Shown: in pieces, positions 1-10,819 of the stretch
Layout: every line of letters begins with the position of its first letter
How positions within the stretch are numbered: position 1 is the first letter of the stretch
Assembly: GCA_032358255.1 (NCBI GenBank)
Contig: JAULBX010011545.1
Coordinates: 1 to 64,000 of the forward strand
Reading direction: 5' to 3'
Length of the DNA: 64,000 bases
Source of the DNA: Heterotrichella gracilis
Taxonomy: Eukaryota > Sar > Xanthophyceae > Tribonematales > Xanthonemataceae
Position numbers and translations under genes: made by a program
The notes under the pieces: model-generated
Told to the model about the DNA's origin: nothing
The model's input: only the letters and a program-made list of their open reading frames with translations
Database searches by the model: none

Positions 1-108
1 AGTCACATTCAGGGAGCCAACCCGGGCTCGCGAGACTGTTGGGGGTGCTTGAAAAAGTCACCCCGCTTACTAAATAATAAGCGGCTGCGAGGTGAAACTC
101 GAGGCCAC

Positions 109-147
<39 letters not shown>

Positions 148-170
148 GATACTAATACTAATAATAATAA
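109..170. repeat. TAA trinucleotide microsatellite
   Basis: A run of about a dozen ATA/TAA units followed by imperfect ACTAAT units. It is a simple sequence repeat with no gene content. Confidence 0.9.
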
Positions 171-206
171 TCTAACAACGCAGCCACATACATTGCCCCA
201 GATGCA

Positions 207-275
207 TTAGTTAGTTAGTTAGTTACATGCATTCCAGCAATACAGCCAGATTAGCAGTCAGTCTTGCAGATGCAC
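207..275 (-). repeat. Dispersed (TTAG)n-tailed repeat, copy 1
   Basis: A TTAG tetranucleotide run is followed by ACATGCATTCCAGCAA, then AGCCAGATTAGCAGTCAG and TCTTGCA. The same arrangement recurs at 32071-32143, and a more diverged copy at 26187-26249. Read on the minus strand, the element ends in a (CTAA)n tail, as some non-LTR retroelements or SINEs do. No coding sequence or pol III box was seen, so the class is inference. Confidence 0.6.
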
Positions 276-433
276 TACTTTGGTAAGAAAAGCACATTTG
301 GGAAAGCCAGTGAGCCATGTCTGCGTGTGCTTTGCCCCAGCCTAAGAGCCTAGCTTGGTTGACACACTGTTCCCATTCCAGATAGATACCGTCCCCATCC
401 CAGATAATTACCGTCCCCATCCCAGACACGCAC

Positions 434-2807
434 CCTCATGTGCAGGTCGGTGCGCCTCACATGCACGCCCACCCACTGGTAGGCATCCCAAGGCCCAGCG
501 CTGGCGTCAAACGCATCCAGCTTATCTTGAACACTGCATGCATTTTATTTCAACTACATCAAACCTATTAATTATCTGTTTGTAAAACATCACGTGGGGA
601 GGGCATGCACAGCAATGGCTCATTCCTGCATGAAACCAGGCCATGCAGTTTAAAGATTTATAAGTCACTTGTGATGTCGGCAGCACAGCATGGGTCGGTG
701 TGTGCAGGGCAGGTTCTGAAATTCACCATATAATAAACAAACCAAAAAATGACTACAGCTGAGGCCTGCATGTGCAGCAATGACAAGGAGCCACCCACCC
801 ATGTGCATGCCCATGTGCGCGGATGGGCCAATGCTGTGCATGCATTCAGAGTTCCTTTCGTGAGGATACCGACACAGGGAGACCTGGGATGGGCCATTGC
901 CCACACACACAGGCGCACAGGTGTCACCAGTCAAAACCCTACACCCTAAACCCTCACCCTTTTGAAGGCTGCAGCATGCTGTAGAACCACAGGGTTTCGT
1001 GGACGGGCGCCACTGGCTTGGAGGTCTGCAGGCACAGCGTGAGCTCCCCATCAAGGCTCCTGCAACCAGACGAGGTGCATGCAATGAGATGCCCTCATGC
1101 AATGGCCATGGTGTTAAATTACCAACATAAATGTTGAACTATATTTGATTACTGAAACATTTATTCTACATAAAACGTTCATGCCCAGATGTTGTATTCC
1201 ATTTAAAGCAAATCCATGTGCATTGATTAGATGGTACGAGACATTCTCGTTGGGAGCAGAGAATGATGACTGTACAAGCCAACACCTGTGCCAGCTTCGT
1301 ATCTTTTGTGTTTTTTGTTCACTAAGTGACATCTTGCATTTCCTTTCATCTACAACAACTGATTCATATGTAGTAGATTGGATCTTATGTCCTCAAGATG
1401 CACCTGTGCAACAAAGACTCCCGGTGGTACAGCTTGTCAAAATTAAAAATTAAAATTAAAAAGATTCAAATCAGTGCATTGGATATGTTTTCATCAAGCC
1501 GCACCTGTGCCACGCCGACTCCCCGCGGTACAGCTTTTCAAATTCGAACCTCCCCAGCCGCCACCCCCTCCATGGGAACTCACAGCCCTTGTTGGATTCA
1601 TTAAAACGGGGGAGATCAGTGACGTACGGCAGCGAGGGCGCCGAAAAGAGGTCAGAAAAGGTTGCGTTCATGAGCGATGTTGCCGTCTTGTGGCCCGTGC
1701 GCCACCACTCGTAGATCCTGAGGTTGAAGCCCAGCGTGCGGCTCCTTTCCAGGAAGGAGGCTGCGGCGGTAGGGGCCCAGGGGTGTCAGCCATGGGTGCG
1801 CACACAAGGTTTTGGGGAACAAGCAAACCTCTTGGAGTGCCGCACCATGCATGGAATGCCAGACATGCATGGAACCATGCATGCAATGCCAGACAAGATT
1901 GTCTTGCAGATGCAACGTACTCTCCACCGCAGCAGCATGCTGCATAATAATCTTGATAATTATGGATGATATTCATGATGATAATAATCATGGATAATGA
2001 TAGTGATCTTTGGTGCTGCAGGGCCCGCACCTATGACTCCCAGCTGGTTGGCCACTCCCTCGACCGGCATGAGCACCACAGTCCGGTTGTACTTTGTGTG
2101 CATCCACCACTCCCCTTGCTCCTCCGCAGCACTGCCATTGCCGCTCTCGGGTGCACTGCCACAGGAAAGGAGTGGGAATTATAAAGGGGCTACCCCGATG
2201 TTGTCCCCAGTGGCTCTCCTTCACAGGTGCAAAGCAAGATGCGTTGACATGGGGTAGCTTGCACGACCAACAACTGATATATATAATATATTGTGTAAGG
2301 AACGAAATGCCGGGCGCCGCTTGTGCGTAGCGGGCGGCTCACTCAAAACCCAGCACCTAAACCCTAAACCCAAAATCCAGTGGCACAGGCTTGTGCAAGG
2401 CTGCCTGCTCACCTTAAATCCTACAGCCATACCCTCCACCCTAAACCCAGTGGCGCAAGCTTGTGCAAGGCTGGCTGCCAACATGGCTGCATGCTGGAGT
2501 GCTTGCCACCACTCAAGGTAGTAAAAGCTCTTGGGGCATACCTTGCGTGCTGCAGCGTTGGTTCGTGGCCTGCTGGTTCAGCTCTGGAATCCTGTTGCTG
2601 GGTGCCTGTGCTATTGTGGGGCTTTGAAGCCAGTACTGCCCTGTCGTGTGCACTCCCGTGGTGGTGTTTGCTGTGGCTAGCGCTCTGGAGCCTTCTCAAG
2701 GGCCCAGGTCGAGAGCTGTGGTGCTGGTTCCCCGCTTGGCGTGGTGTCGCACCCACACAGCAGCTGCCCACCAGCAGTGCCACCAACTGGCACAGCCTCA
2801 GTGCCAT
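434..2807 (-). CDS. Fucosyltransferase-like secretory glycosyltransferase, 3' end missing
   Basis: Exons read on the minus strand: 2807-2542, 2155-2031, 1760-1505, 1059-958 and 533-434. Phases join cleanly and give 283 codons before the window ends. The start at 2807 gives a hydrophobic N-terminus (MALRLCQLVALLVGSCC), which fits a signal peptide or type II anchor, then a His/Ser-rich stem. The next two exons contain RTVVLMPVEGVANQLG and a later FSDLFSAP stretch. Exon 5 contains WVGVHVRRTDLHM. A G-x-x-N-x-L motif followed by HVRRTD is typical of the NodZ/FUT8/O-fucosyltransferase superfamily, which moves fucose from GDP-fucose in the ER/Golgi. The exact family (GT23, GT65 or GT68) and acceptor cannot be named. 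Exon 4 could instead run on to a TGA at 954-956, but the GTGAGG donor and the phase match to exon 5 favour splicing. Confidence 0.55.
1397..1444 (-). repeat. Echo of fucosyltransferase exon 3 end
   Basis: The sequence repeats the 3' end of the exon at 1505-1760: the exon encodes KLYRGESAWHR before its donor and this copy reads KLYHRESLLHR. It lies in the downstream intron, about 100 bp from the original. This is a decayed tandem copy that includes the donor site. Confidence 0.7.
2377..2478. repeat. Two-copy 32-bp repeat at 70-bp spacing, with CCCTAAA motifs
   Basis: Two near-identical copies (2377-2408 and 2447-2478) of a unit starting CCAGTGGC and containing GCTTGTGCAAGGCTG. They are separated by sequence with ACCCTAAACC motifs and lie in the first intron of the fucosyltransferase-like gene. 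Confidence 0.75.
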
Positions 2808-4205
2808 CTTGTGTCAACTGTTAGATCATGTTGGCGTGCAATCCAGTTTGGCCATATTGGAGCTTTCGAATTTAAACGTTGCAGCGGTGATGTGGGTATT
2901 GCTGTTTACTGAATGTCGACTTATAAAGCTGCGTGTGTTGATCAGGAGCACCGATTCGCTGACTTGCTTCCGTCGTAGTGAGCGACTGTATATGCATGCA
3001 TTGGCAACCCATGCATGCAGGGCAAGTGGACGTTATCCGTACGTGGCGGAAACTGTTGACGTTATTTCCTAACAGCGTTGTCAGTATTAAGATAGCAACG
3101 TTACGCGCGCCCGTTAAAACAGTGCCCGGGCTTAAACATCTTTGCTCTGTCAGATCAGATGTCAAATCCAGTATCGTGCTGCGGCTAAAATTGAAACGTG
3201 CTTGTAGACGATTCTTGGCGACTAGTCGAGGGAGCAAGTGGCATTGTTGCAAACGTCCGCAACTGTGTGTGTTCTTGTAACGATGTCAACAGTTCAACCC
3301 TGGGCCAGACCGGTTTTGGCGCCAAGTGCTCGTGCCAGGTGGAGCAGCTTCCAGGCTAGACTCGATAACATGTTTTGGTGAAAGCTTTTATTGAGGGCTC
3401 AAACGCTCTCACAGCAAAACAACTTGAAAAGAATAGGATAGGACTGCTTTGAATTGCCGTGCCGGTGAACGTTTTACAAGGCAACCTTTGTAGGCAGAAC
3501 CCCATTGCTAGGTGAAAGCAGCTGCACGCCCTCGACCACCTGTTTGCAAGCCTGTTGCAAACCCAGGCAGAATAGGGAGCCATGCTCCCCTGGATACACT
3601 GAAGACGAGGGTCATGTCAGGCCCTTGAAGATGCCTTGGCAGGGCCCGAAGCGGAGCAGCCGGGGCCCAGTTCTGCGATGGAGGCTGTTTGGTGTATTAC
3701 AGGTGTGGGACGCACGCCGCGTGGCCGTCTGTACTGGTGCCTGGCTGATATTACCTGTCAGCACACGGCTCTGCCTGCTGCTAGGAATCTCAACGATCAT
3801 CAGGCCTTGTCAACTGTGCAAAAAGGGGTGGGGTGTCAGCGGTCCATTGCTTGGCATCTGGTGGAGGGCGCCATCTTGGACTTGGGTACCCAACACACAA
3901 TTGCCTTCCTGTTTTCACCCAGCTACACAATGGGCGTGAGCCCACTTCACTACAAACCCATATCTTCTACCAATCGTTTCTATCGTAGCCCAAACTGCTA
4001 GGGTTTGCGTTCCAGACTGCTGTGCACCCCCGCACACATGTCCCACCAGCCTGTCCCTTCCAGCCTAAATGCAACCCCCACCATGTCCCACCAGCCTAGT
4101 TCTACTGGACGAGTGCTGTGAGGGGAACACATGTAATGTTCCTTTTTCCACTTTTTCCAGCCCAATTGGCTCCACTTACCCCCCTGTTTGCTGCTGTCCT
4201 CGCAG
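2808..4205. other. Divergent intergenic region upstream of two secretory-pathway genes
   Basis: Lies between the minus-strand start at 2807 and the plus-strand protease, so it should hold both promoters. A short repeat of CCACCATGTCCCACCAGCCT type occurs twice near 4037-4098. The first exon of the protease may lie here but could not be placed. The long plus-strand open frame at 2380-3072 is the shadow of the opposite exon. No core promoter element was recognised with confidence. Confidence 0.5.
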
Positions 4206-7200
4206 GCGCTTCTGTTCCTGGCTTGCTTGGGCCAAACCCTAGCCAAGGTAAACACAGCACCCCTACTCGTATGCAGCACTGGGTATTAGAACCCACCTCT
4301 CTGGAAGCTATATTCTTATCACAGGGGCACATGCATGTGATGCGGCTGCTGGTTGGGGTATGGCTTAGGGTAACCCCCCTGAATCAGTGCATGTAGGGGG
4401 CACGTGTCAGGTGGCACTGGCATCTGTTGAGGTTTGGCACGTTTGGGTATGGCTTAGGGTATGGGAGCAGCAAGCAAGGGCTGTGTCTCTGGCCCAGGGG
4501 ACCTTGCCGAATCGTGTGCACCTCGTCTAGTGTCTCCTGCCAATGCATTGTGCCAAACACTGCATGGTGTCCATGTGGACACCAGACCTTGTCCATTTCC
4601 ACCAAGGCATCATATTTTCCTCATAAACGCCTCCAGCTACTTGCATGCCCCTTGCCCCCAGTCATATGGCCAGTGTGGCCGCAGAAAGCCTTCTAACCAT
4701 TTGCTTTCCCCTTGTCCTCAGTCAAATGGCCAGTACGCCACCACGCACATCATGGTGCGGCGCCCGCCTGGCCCCAAGCGCTACTCAACCAAGGCGCTGG
4801 ATGCCATGGGGCTCCAGGAGGGCAAGGCGGTGGGCTCCAAGGGGTGGAAAAAGGCTGAGATCACTGACGGAGGGGACGTGGAGCAGAAGCTGCAGGAGCT
4901 CAGGGCAGAAGGCAAGTATATTGACCAAATTTCGTATATATTTGGTGATTAGTTAACCTAAGAATTTTTTTTATATACTTCTTTTTTGTTTGTCTACACT
5001 TATGTGGTATTGATAAACATCAGTTAAATTGCATACTTCAACTGAGTACACATGGTATACATGTGGGCAACACATCGTATAACAAATGGTGCAATTATGC
5101 TGTTTAGCTTCATCCCTCGTGGTCGTATCCTACCCAGATCCGACCCACACACGCACAATCGAAATAAATATGAAGAAGCATTTTTTTAAACTAAAATGCG
5201 ACGACAGCAATAAAAAAAGAACTGTTGCCGCTTTCCTGCAGGCTACGAGGTCAGTGTTGATGCCTTTGCCCGAGTGGCCACCGACTCTGTTCAGCCCAAT
5301 GACCAGTACATCGGCCTGCAGTGGGGCATGGGGGCCATCGGCGCACAGCAGGTGAGCTACCCTAAACCCTAAACCCTAAATCCTAAACCCTACACGACTG
5401 GTATACACAGCCCCCCCATGACCAGGAGATCGACCTGCAGTGGGGCATGGGGGTGACAGCTACATAGGGCTACATTTTAGGGTTACACAGTTGCAACTAC
5501 AATGACATGCCAGCATCCCTACATCTTCAACGGCAGTTGCAGTTCGCAAATTATCGTGGCCATGCCAGCAGCATGTACCCACTTTGAGTCACCATACTAT
5601 ACGTACACCCACCGCCACCACCACCACCCTAAACCCTTAACCCTTAACCCTAAACATTGACCTAATATGATCTTGACCATCATCTCCACCCCAGTCACCC
5701 ACCCACCACAGCCACTTACCCCTCACACCATCCCCACACACATAGGCCTGGGCAGTCAGCACCGGCAACGCCAGCGTGGTTGTGTGCGTGGTGGACACTG
5801 GCGTCAACTACAACCACCCAGACATCTCCGCCAACATGCACCCCGACAAGGGTGTGTCCATCATCAATGGGGTGACCTCTGCTGATCCGATGGATGTGGC
5901 GGGGCACGGCACGCATGTGGCAGGTGGTTGGGGTGAATTGGTGCTGTGACTGTGTTAGGGACTAGGGTTTAGGGTCACAGGGCATGGCATGCGTGTGGCA
6001 TATGGGTAGCGGGTGGGGTTGGCAGACATGCCCACACACACAATGACCAGGAGTAGTGAGCCGGGGCACCCCTACTGCCCCATCGGCAGCAGTTATTGAC
6101 CTATGCCCCACATGCGCATAAAGAAAAAACCCATAAAAAATGCTTTACCAGGAATCCTGCTCGTGCACTCTGTTCGACGCGCGCCACTGCACCCTCCACA
6201 CACAAGACCAAAACCCCCTTACATCAAGCTTGAAAACCGTAAATTCAAACCCTTGCTGCGCAGGTGGCATGGCCTCTGTGGGCATCAACCGGCATGTGCA
6301 GCCGCTGGCCAAAGATTTACAGTGCTACCTGACAATTACATGCACTATGAACTATATACTTGGATGTAATTGGGGGTGAAGTCTTAGTTTTCAAACGAAA
6401 GCAGTACTACATTGCTTAGTGGCATTTGGGATTTCACACAACCGTGTCTTTGCAGGCGTGATCGGCTCTGTGAGCAACAATAGAATTGGCTCTGCGGGCA
6501 TCAACTGGCAGGTGCAGATCCTGGCCTGCCGCTTCATGGCCTCGGATGGGTCGGGCCTCACCTCGGATGCAGTGCTGTGCCTCCAGTACTGCCGCAGCAA
6601 GGGGGCCTATCTGGTGAACAACTCGTGGAAATCGGACTCGGCGGTCCAGGCGCTGTATGACGAAATCCAGGCGGGGATCACGGGAGGGGGGGGGCTAGGT
6701 ACGCGCGCGACCCAAAACCCAAAACCCTAGACTCTGACCACCGGATGTGGGAAAGGTGGTGCAGCGCTGCTCACGCTGAAGTGGGGGTGGGGAATATTAC
6801 GGTGTGGGATTGTTCCCGCGCCAGGAAATTGGCTGGGGGAGAGGAAATGCTATGCCATACCCCCCCACCCATGACTGCTGTCACACATCCACCTTGCCTC
6901 ACCCCCACGTCACCCCTGCATGCCACCACCCACCCACCACCACCCCCTACACTCCACAGGCGACCTCTACGCGGCAGCCTCTGGCAAACCCTAGACCCTA
7001 CACTTAAATCCGGCTCTACATGGCAAACCCTAAACCCTAAACCCTGAATTCCCTACAGGCGAGCTCTACATGGCGGCCTCAGGCAACAACGGGGTGGACA
7101 TCGACCCCGCCACCGACTTCTTCCCAGCCGCCTACTCCCTCTCCAACATCATCTCGGTGTCAGCAACCTCCCGCCGGGGATCCAGCTGTGGGAACTACGT

Positions 7201-9600
7201 CCCGGAAAAATCGCTCAGCTACTCCAACTTTGGGCGCACGCGGGTCCACCTGGCGGCCCCTGGGGATTGCATCGTCAGCTGCACGGGGCTGTCTTCTCCC
7301 ACCGCCTTTGAGTATGGGTACCGCTCGGGGACGTCCATGGCGGCACCGCACGTCACTGGTACGGCTTGGGTGTAGGGTGGGGGTAGGGTTTTGGTCTCCA
7401 TAAGCGCCCTGCTTCTAGTCAGAAGTATGGGCGCCGTGCGTGTGCATTTTGTGGAGCCAGGAATTTGCATTTTGAGCTGCACAGGGCTGTCTTTGCCCAC
7501 CGCCTTTGAGTATGGGTACCGATTGGGGACGTCCATGGCAGCGACACACATCACAGGTCCGGCGTTGGTGTAGGGTTGGGGTAGGGTTTTGATCCCCATG
7601 AGCGCCCTGCTTAAAGCGAGATTTTGGGCGCGGTCCATGTGCACGTTGCGGCGCCTGGAGGTTCATTGCCAGCTGCAATTCTTCAATTACCGCCTTAAAG
7701 TACATACCCGATCCCTCTTGAAGGTATCCTTGGGCTCACACCTGCTGGGTTCCATTAGTTACGGATGGCGCTGAAAACAATCTAGCCCCTAAATCCTTAA
7801 CCCTAAACATGAGTGTGTGTTGCACCCGCAGGTGCTGCTGCGCTGCTCCGGGCGGTGCGGCCCGATTTGAGTGTGGCACAGCTCAAAGACATCATCTTAT
7901 CCACTGTGGATGTGGTGGACTCCCTGAGCGCTTACCCTACAGTGACGATGGGGAGGCTCAACCTAGGGGCGGCGATGGGGGTGGCGGTGGGTCGGGCGCC
8001 GCCCCCCACGCCCCCACTGCCACCACCGCTACCACCACCACTGCCACCACCTCCAAGGCCGCCACCACCACCGCCCCGCCCACCTCCGCAACCACCATCG
8101 CCACCGCCACCACCATTTCCACCACCTCCTGTTCCACCGCCACCACCACCGACGCCGCCACCACCATTTCCACCACCACCGACGCCGCCGCCGCCTTTGC
8201 CTCCACCAACGCCGCCACCACCGGCACCACCACCAATGCCGCCATCCCCGCCACCACCATTTCCACCACCACCCCAGCCACCTCCGCCGCCTCCTCCACT
8301 GCCCCCACCAACGCCGCCACCCCCACCACCACCGTCGCCACCACCGTCGCCGCCACCACCCCAGCCTCCCAAGCCACCTCTGTCACCTCCCCCTTTGCCC
8401 CCACCAACGCCACCACCACCGACGCCGCCACCCCCGGCACCACCGTTGCCACCACCACCCCAGCCACCTCCGCCACGTCCTCCTTTGCCCCCACCGGCGC
8501 CGCCACCACCGTTGCCACCACTACCACCACCACCATCTCCACCGCCACCATTTCCGCCACCACCGTCGCCGCCGCCACCTACACCACCATCGCCCCCACC
8601 GCCGTCGCCACCGCCACGGCCACTCCCATCACCACCTCCCTTGCCCCCACCGCCGTCCCCGTTCCCCCCACCTCCCACCCCATCCCCGCCACCGCCGCAA
8701 CCACCATCACCAAAGCCGCCATCACCGGGTCCACCACCAACACCACCACCACCACCACCATCGCCATCTCCGCCACAACTTCTGTCGCCATCACCACCAC
8801 CACCCCCATCCCCACTGCCGCCATCATCACCACCACCATCGCCTTCAGCATCGCCGTCACCACCTCCGTCGCCATCACCACCACCGCCTTCACCACCACC
8901 TCTGCCTCCCCCCTCCCCATCACCACCACCACCTAAGCCACTGAAGAGCCCACCGTCACCAAAACCACCACCAAGACCGCCACCAAAACCACCGCGCCCA
9001 CCCCCCTCACCAAGACCACCTCCACCCTCACCCAAGCCACCACCAAAACCAAACTCATCACCACCACCCAGCCCACAGCCTCCACCGCCACCCACGCCCC
9101 CATCACCCAGCCCCCAACCACCACCACCCAGCCCACCGCCACCGCCACCAACACCCCAGCCGCCACCCAAGCCGCCACCACGACCACCCAGACCCCCACC
9201 TCGCCCCCCACCCAAGCCGGCGTCCCCCAAACCACCCCCAAGACCACCACCTCAGCCCCCACCGCGCAAACCACCACCACCATCCCCTGCATTGACATCG
9301 CCCCTGAGCACAACGGGGATGATTCTCAAGAGCAGCAGCAACCCAAAACCGCCACCACCACAACCCCGCAAAAGACCCCCACCACCAGCAGCCCGCAGAA
9401 AACCGCCACCAGCGGCCGGCAAAAAGCCATCACCAGCTCGCAGAAAGCCACCACCACACACAGCCAAGGTGGTCTCCAAGCCGCCGCCGCATACTGTGGC
9501 AAACCGCCGCCCACCGCCGCGAACTTCAGGTTCAACACACCGTCGCCCACCGCCTCGCCGCCGCAGGCCACCACCGCCCCGCCCCCGCCGCACGCTGTAG
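4206..9600 (+). CDS. Subtilisin-like serine protease with a very long Pro-rich C-terminal domain
   Basis: Exons: 4206-4247 (tentative), 4722-4911, 5242-5351, 5746-5923, 6456-6698, 7059-7358 and 7832-9600. Together they make 943 codons plus stop in phase. The tentative first exon encodes ALLFLACLGQTLAK, a signal-peptide-like core; the ATG upstream of it was not located. Residues ~15-110 look like a propeptide. The catalytic triad of the S8 family is complete: VVDTGVNYNHPD (Asp), GHGTHVAG (His) and GTSMAAPHVTG (Ser); the oxyanion-hole Asn is in AASGNNG. From about residue 395 the chain is almost entirely Pro-rich PPPSPPPP-type repeats, ending in a basic Pro/Arg/Lys tail. Such domains are typical of hydroxyproline-rich extracellular-matrix proteins of volvocine-type algae, so a secreted or wall-anchored protease is likely. 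The intron after 4911 starts with GC. Decayed exon copies sit in several introns. Confidence 0.9.
4645..4681 (+). repeat. Echo of protease exon start (4722)
   Basis: A copy of the acceptor and first exon bases, CAG followed by TCATATGGCCAGTG, about 60 bp before the real CAG and TCAAATGGCCAGTA. It carries a usable-looking acceptor but diverges at once afterwards. Confidence 0.65.
5354..5391. repeat. CCCTAAA telomere-like tract after a splice donor
   Basis: Four successive CCCTAAA-type units, one of them TCCTAAA, begin seven bases after the donor of the exon ending at 5351. They separate that exon from its echo at 5413. Confidence 0.85.
5413..5453 (+). repeat. Echo of protease exon 5242-5351 end
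   Basis: Repeats CCATGACCAGGAGATCG and CTGCAGTGGGGCATGGGGG from the exon end (DQYIGLQWGMGA), about 90 bp downstream and beyond the CCCTAAA tract. It is a decayed partial duplicate. Confidence 0.75.
6261..6310 (+). repeat. Echo of protease exon 6456-6698
   Basis: GCGCAG followed by a stretch readable as GINRHVQPLA, resembling GINWQVQILA of the exon starting at 6456. It has its own acceptor-like AG and lies in the upstream intron. Confidence 0.6.
6950..7026 (+). repeat. Two echoes of protease exon start (7059) fused to CCCTAAA
   Basis: The exon start GCGAGCTCTACATGGCGGCC is imitated at 6960 (GCGACCTCTACGCGGCAGCC) and again at 7011 (GGCTCTACATGGC). Both copies break off at GGCAAACCCTA and pass into CCCTAAA-type repeats. 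This is one of the clearest cases of an exon copy ending in a telomere-like junction. Confidence 0.8.
7387..7562 (+). repeat. Second copy of the catalytic-Ser exon end
   Basis: Duplicates the last ~130 bp of the exon 7059-7358, including its donor region. It reads ILSCTGLSLPTAFEYGYR then GTSMAATHITG in one open frame and has a possible acceptor at CTAGTCAG. The residue two after the Ser-Met-Ala-Ala run is Thr where the functional exon has Pro (GTSMAAPH). It could be an alternative exon or a dead copy. Confidence 0.8.
7573..7700 (+). repeat. Third, decayed copy of the catalytic-Ser exon region
   Basis: Shares the leader ATGAGCGCCCTGCTT with the second copy (ATAAGCGCCCTGCTT) and traces of the exon beyond (GGGCGCGG, GCGCCTGG, CATTGCCAGCTGCA). 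The frame is broken. The unit repeats at about 190 bp. Confidence 0.6.
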
Positions 9601-10819
9601 CCAGGACGTGAGGGTGCTCAACAAACCGCTGCAGGGGTGGGCTTATAGACGTGGACCTCCTAAAAACCATGTTGAACTGTGGTTGGCGCATCTGGTGGGG
9701 TGCATTGGGGGTGGGTTATGGCCTTTTGGAGCATGTGATGGGGAGCAAGGAGCGTTGACCGGTGCAAACTAGTAGATTTTGTAGTTGATAGAGAGTTGCA
9801 ACTAGTTGCCAGGAATGATAGCGTTTTCACATCATGCAAAGACTGATTCTAGTTGGCATGCACATTTTTTCTTTGTGTTTTTTCCGTGAAGTTTGTGTAT
9901 ATCGTCATCGTTGATGAGCTTGAGGTTCCGAGCTTGACCAGGCAATGCCTGCCATGCTGAAATTGTAGTTACAGTAAAATTTCACGTTATTTTTTGTGTT
10001 ATGAATGCAATCCCTATCCATTGTGGCCAAAATCAGAGTCTTACAGCCGTTGAATTTCATGAATGCATCTTCTTTCAAATTTGTAGGGCCCTGAGGGTGA
10101 TCAACGATTTTGCGCCCGATGTTTTGCGCCTGACCCAAGTCTTGGAGGCTGTTTCTGCTCCACGTATCTTAGGTTACCCAGCTACTGTGGGCCAGCCTGG
10201 CTGCCACCAGGTCCTGACACCTGCAAGTACTGCTTTAGGTAGATTCCATGGTCGGACCAAGGACTCCTTGATCCTAGCTTGCTATGAAGAGCAGGCTTGT
10301 TCAGCCTCAGCACAGCCTCGAGGTCACCAGTGTAATAAATTATATGAGCTCAGCTGGCTGGTCACGATTCTCCAATGGCATTCAGTGTGTCTCAGTGAAG
10401 GGGGGAATAGCAGACACCAATATCAACGGGGATGGCACAGCCTGCAAGTGCACTCGCAGGCTGCACTTGCTAGAGTGGCTTCTATTTGTACTCCTTCCAG
10501 AAGTGATTGAGGTCCATGAGCTTAGATTCAGGTTGGGTAAACACAACACCGTGCCCAGTTATCTTTTGAAGGAGTCTACCAGGCAGGTCCTGCAATGAAG
10601 TCACTTCAGCTTGCCGCTTGAAGCCATACGGTATGACTCATCCTGTGACAGTTTCCATAGACTGCTAAGCAAGGCACTAGGACGTGCAGTGACCTGCCTT
10701 TTAAAACTTCACACACATCGTGATTGGAGTTTGGTAGTGGAGCTGCCGCTTGGGAGCCTCCAACAACTGAGTTTTCTAGGCTAAAATCGTTTGCCGGATA
10801 GGGGTTGGTTTGGATCACC
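9601..10819. other. Intergenic region, protease 3' side to SOUL gene 1
   Basis: No gene recogn­ised. An open frame at 10001-10510 on the plus strand has no recognisable motif and no splice-supported neighbours. The stretch before 10820 should hold the SOUL promoter and 5' UTR. Confidence 0.5.

Larger units (their letters stand above)
1..433. other. Window edge: probable intron of the fucosyltransferase-like gene
   Basis: No exon was recognised here. On the minus strand this is downstream of the last exon found (434-533), which ends at a GTGCGT donor, so it is probably intronic and the 3' exons of that gene lie outside the window. It holds a short tandem near 372-424 (two copies of a ~22 bp unit around GTCCCCATCCCAGATA), a TAA microsatellite and one copy of a dispersed (TTAG)n-tailed repeat. 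Confidence 0.5.

Noticed and set aside
2380-3072. 230-residue plus-strand open frame
   Set aside because: Antisense of the first exon of the fucosyltransferase-like gene and its promoter; no motif or splice support.
7809-8936. 375-residue Thr/Ala-rich open frame on the plus strand
   Set aside because: A second frame through the same CCA/CCG repeats. The Pro frame continues the subtilase domain in phase, while this one does not.
7932-9230. 432-residue Gly-rich open frame on the minus strand
   Set aside because: It is the exact antisense of the polyproline-coding exon; low-complexity GGT/CCA repeats keep several frames open at once.
10001-10510. 169-residue plus-strand open frame between protease and SOUL genes
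   Set aside because: No motif, no plausible start context and no homologous-looking segment; likely chance in an intergenic region.
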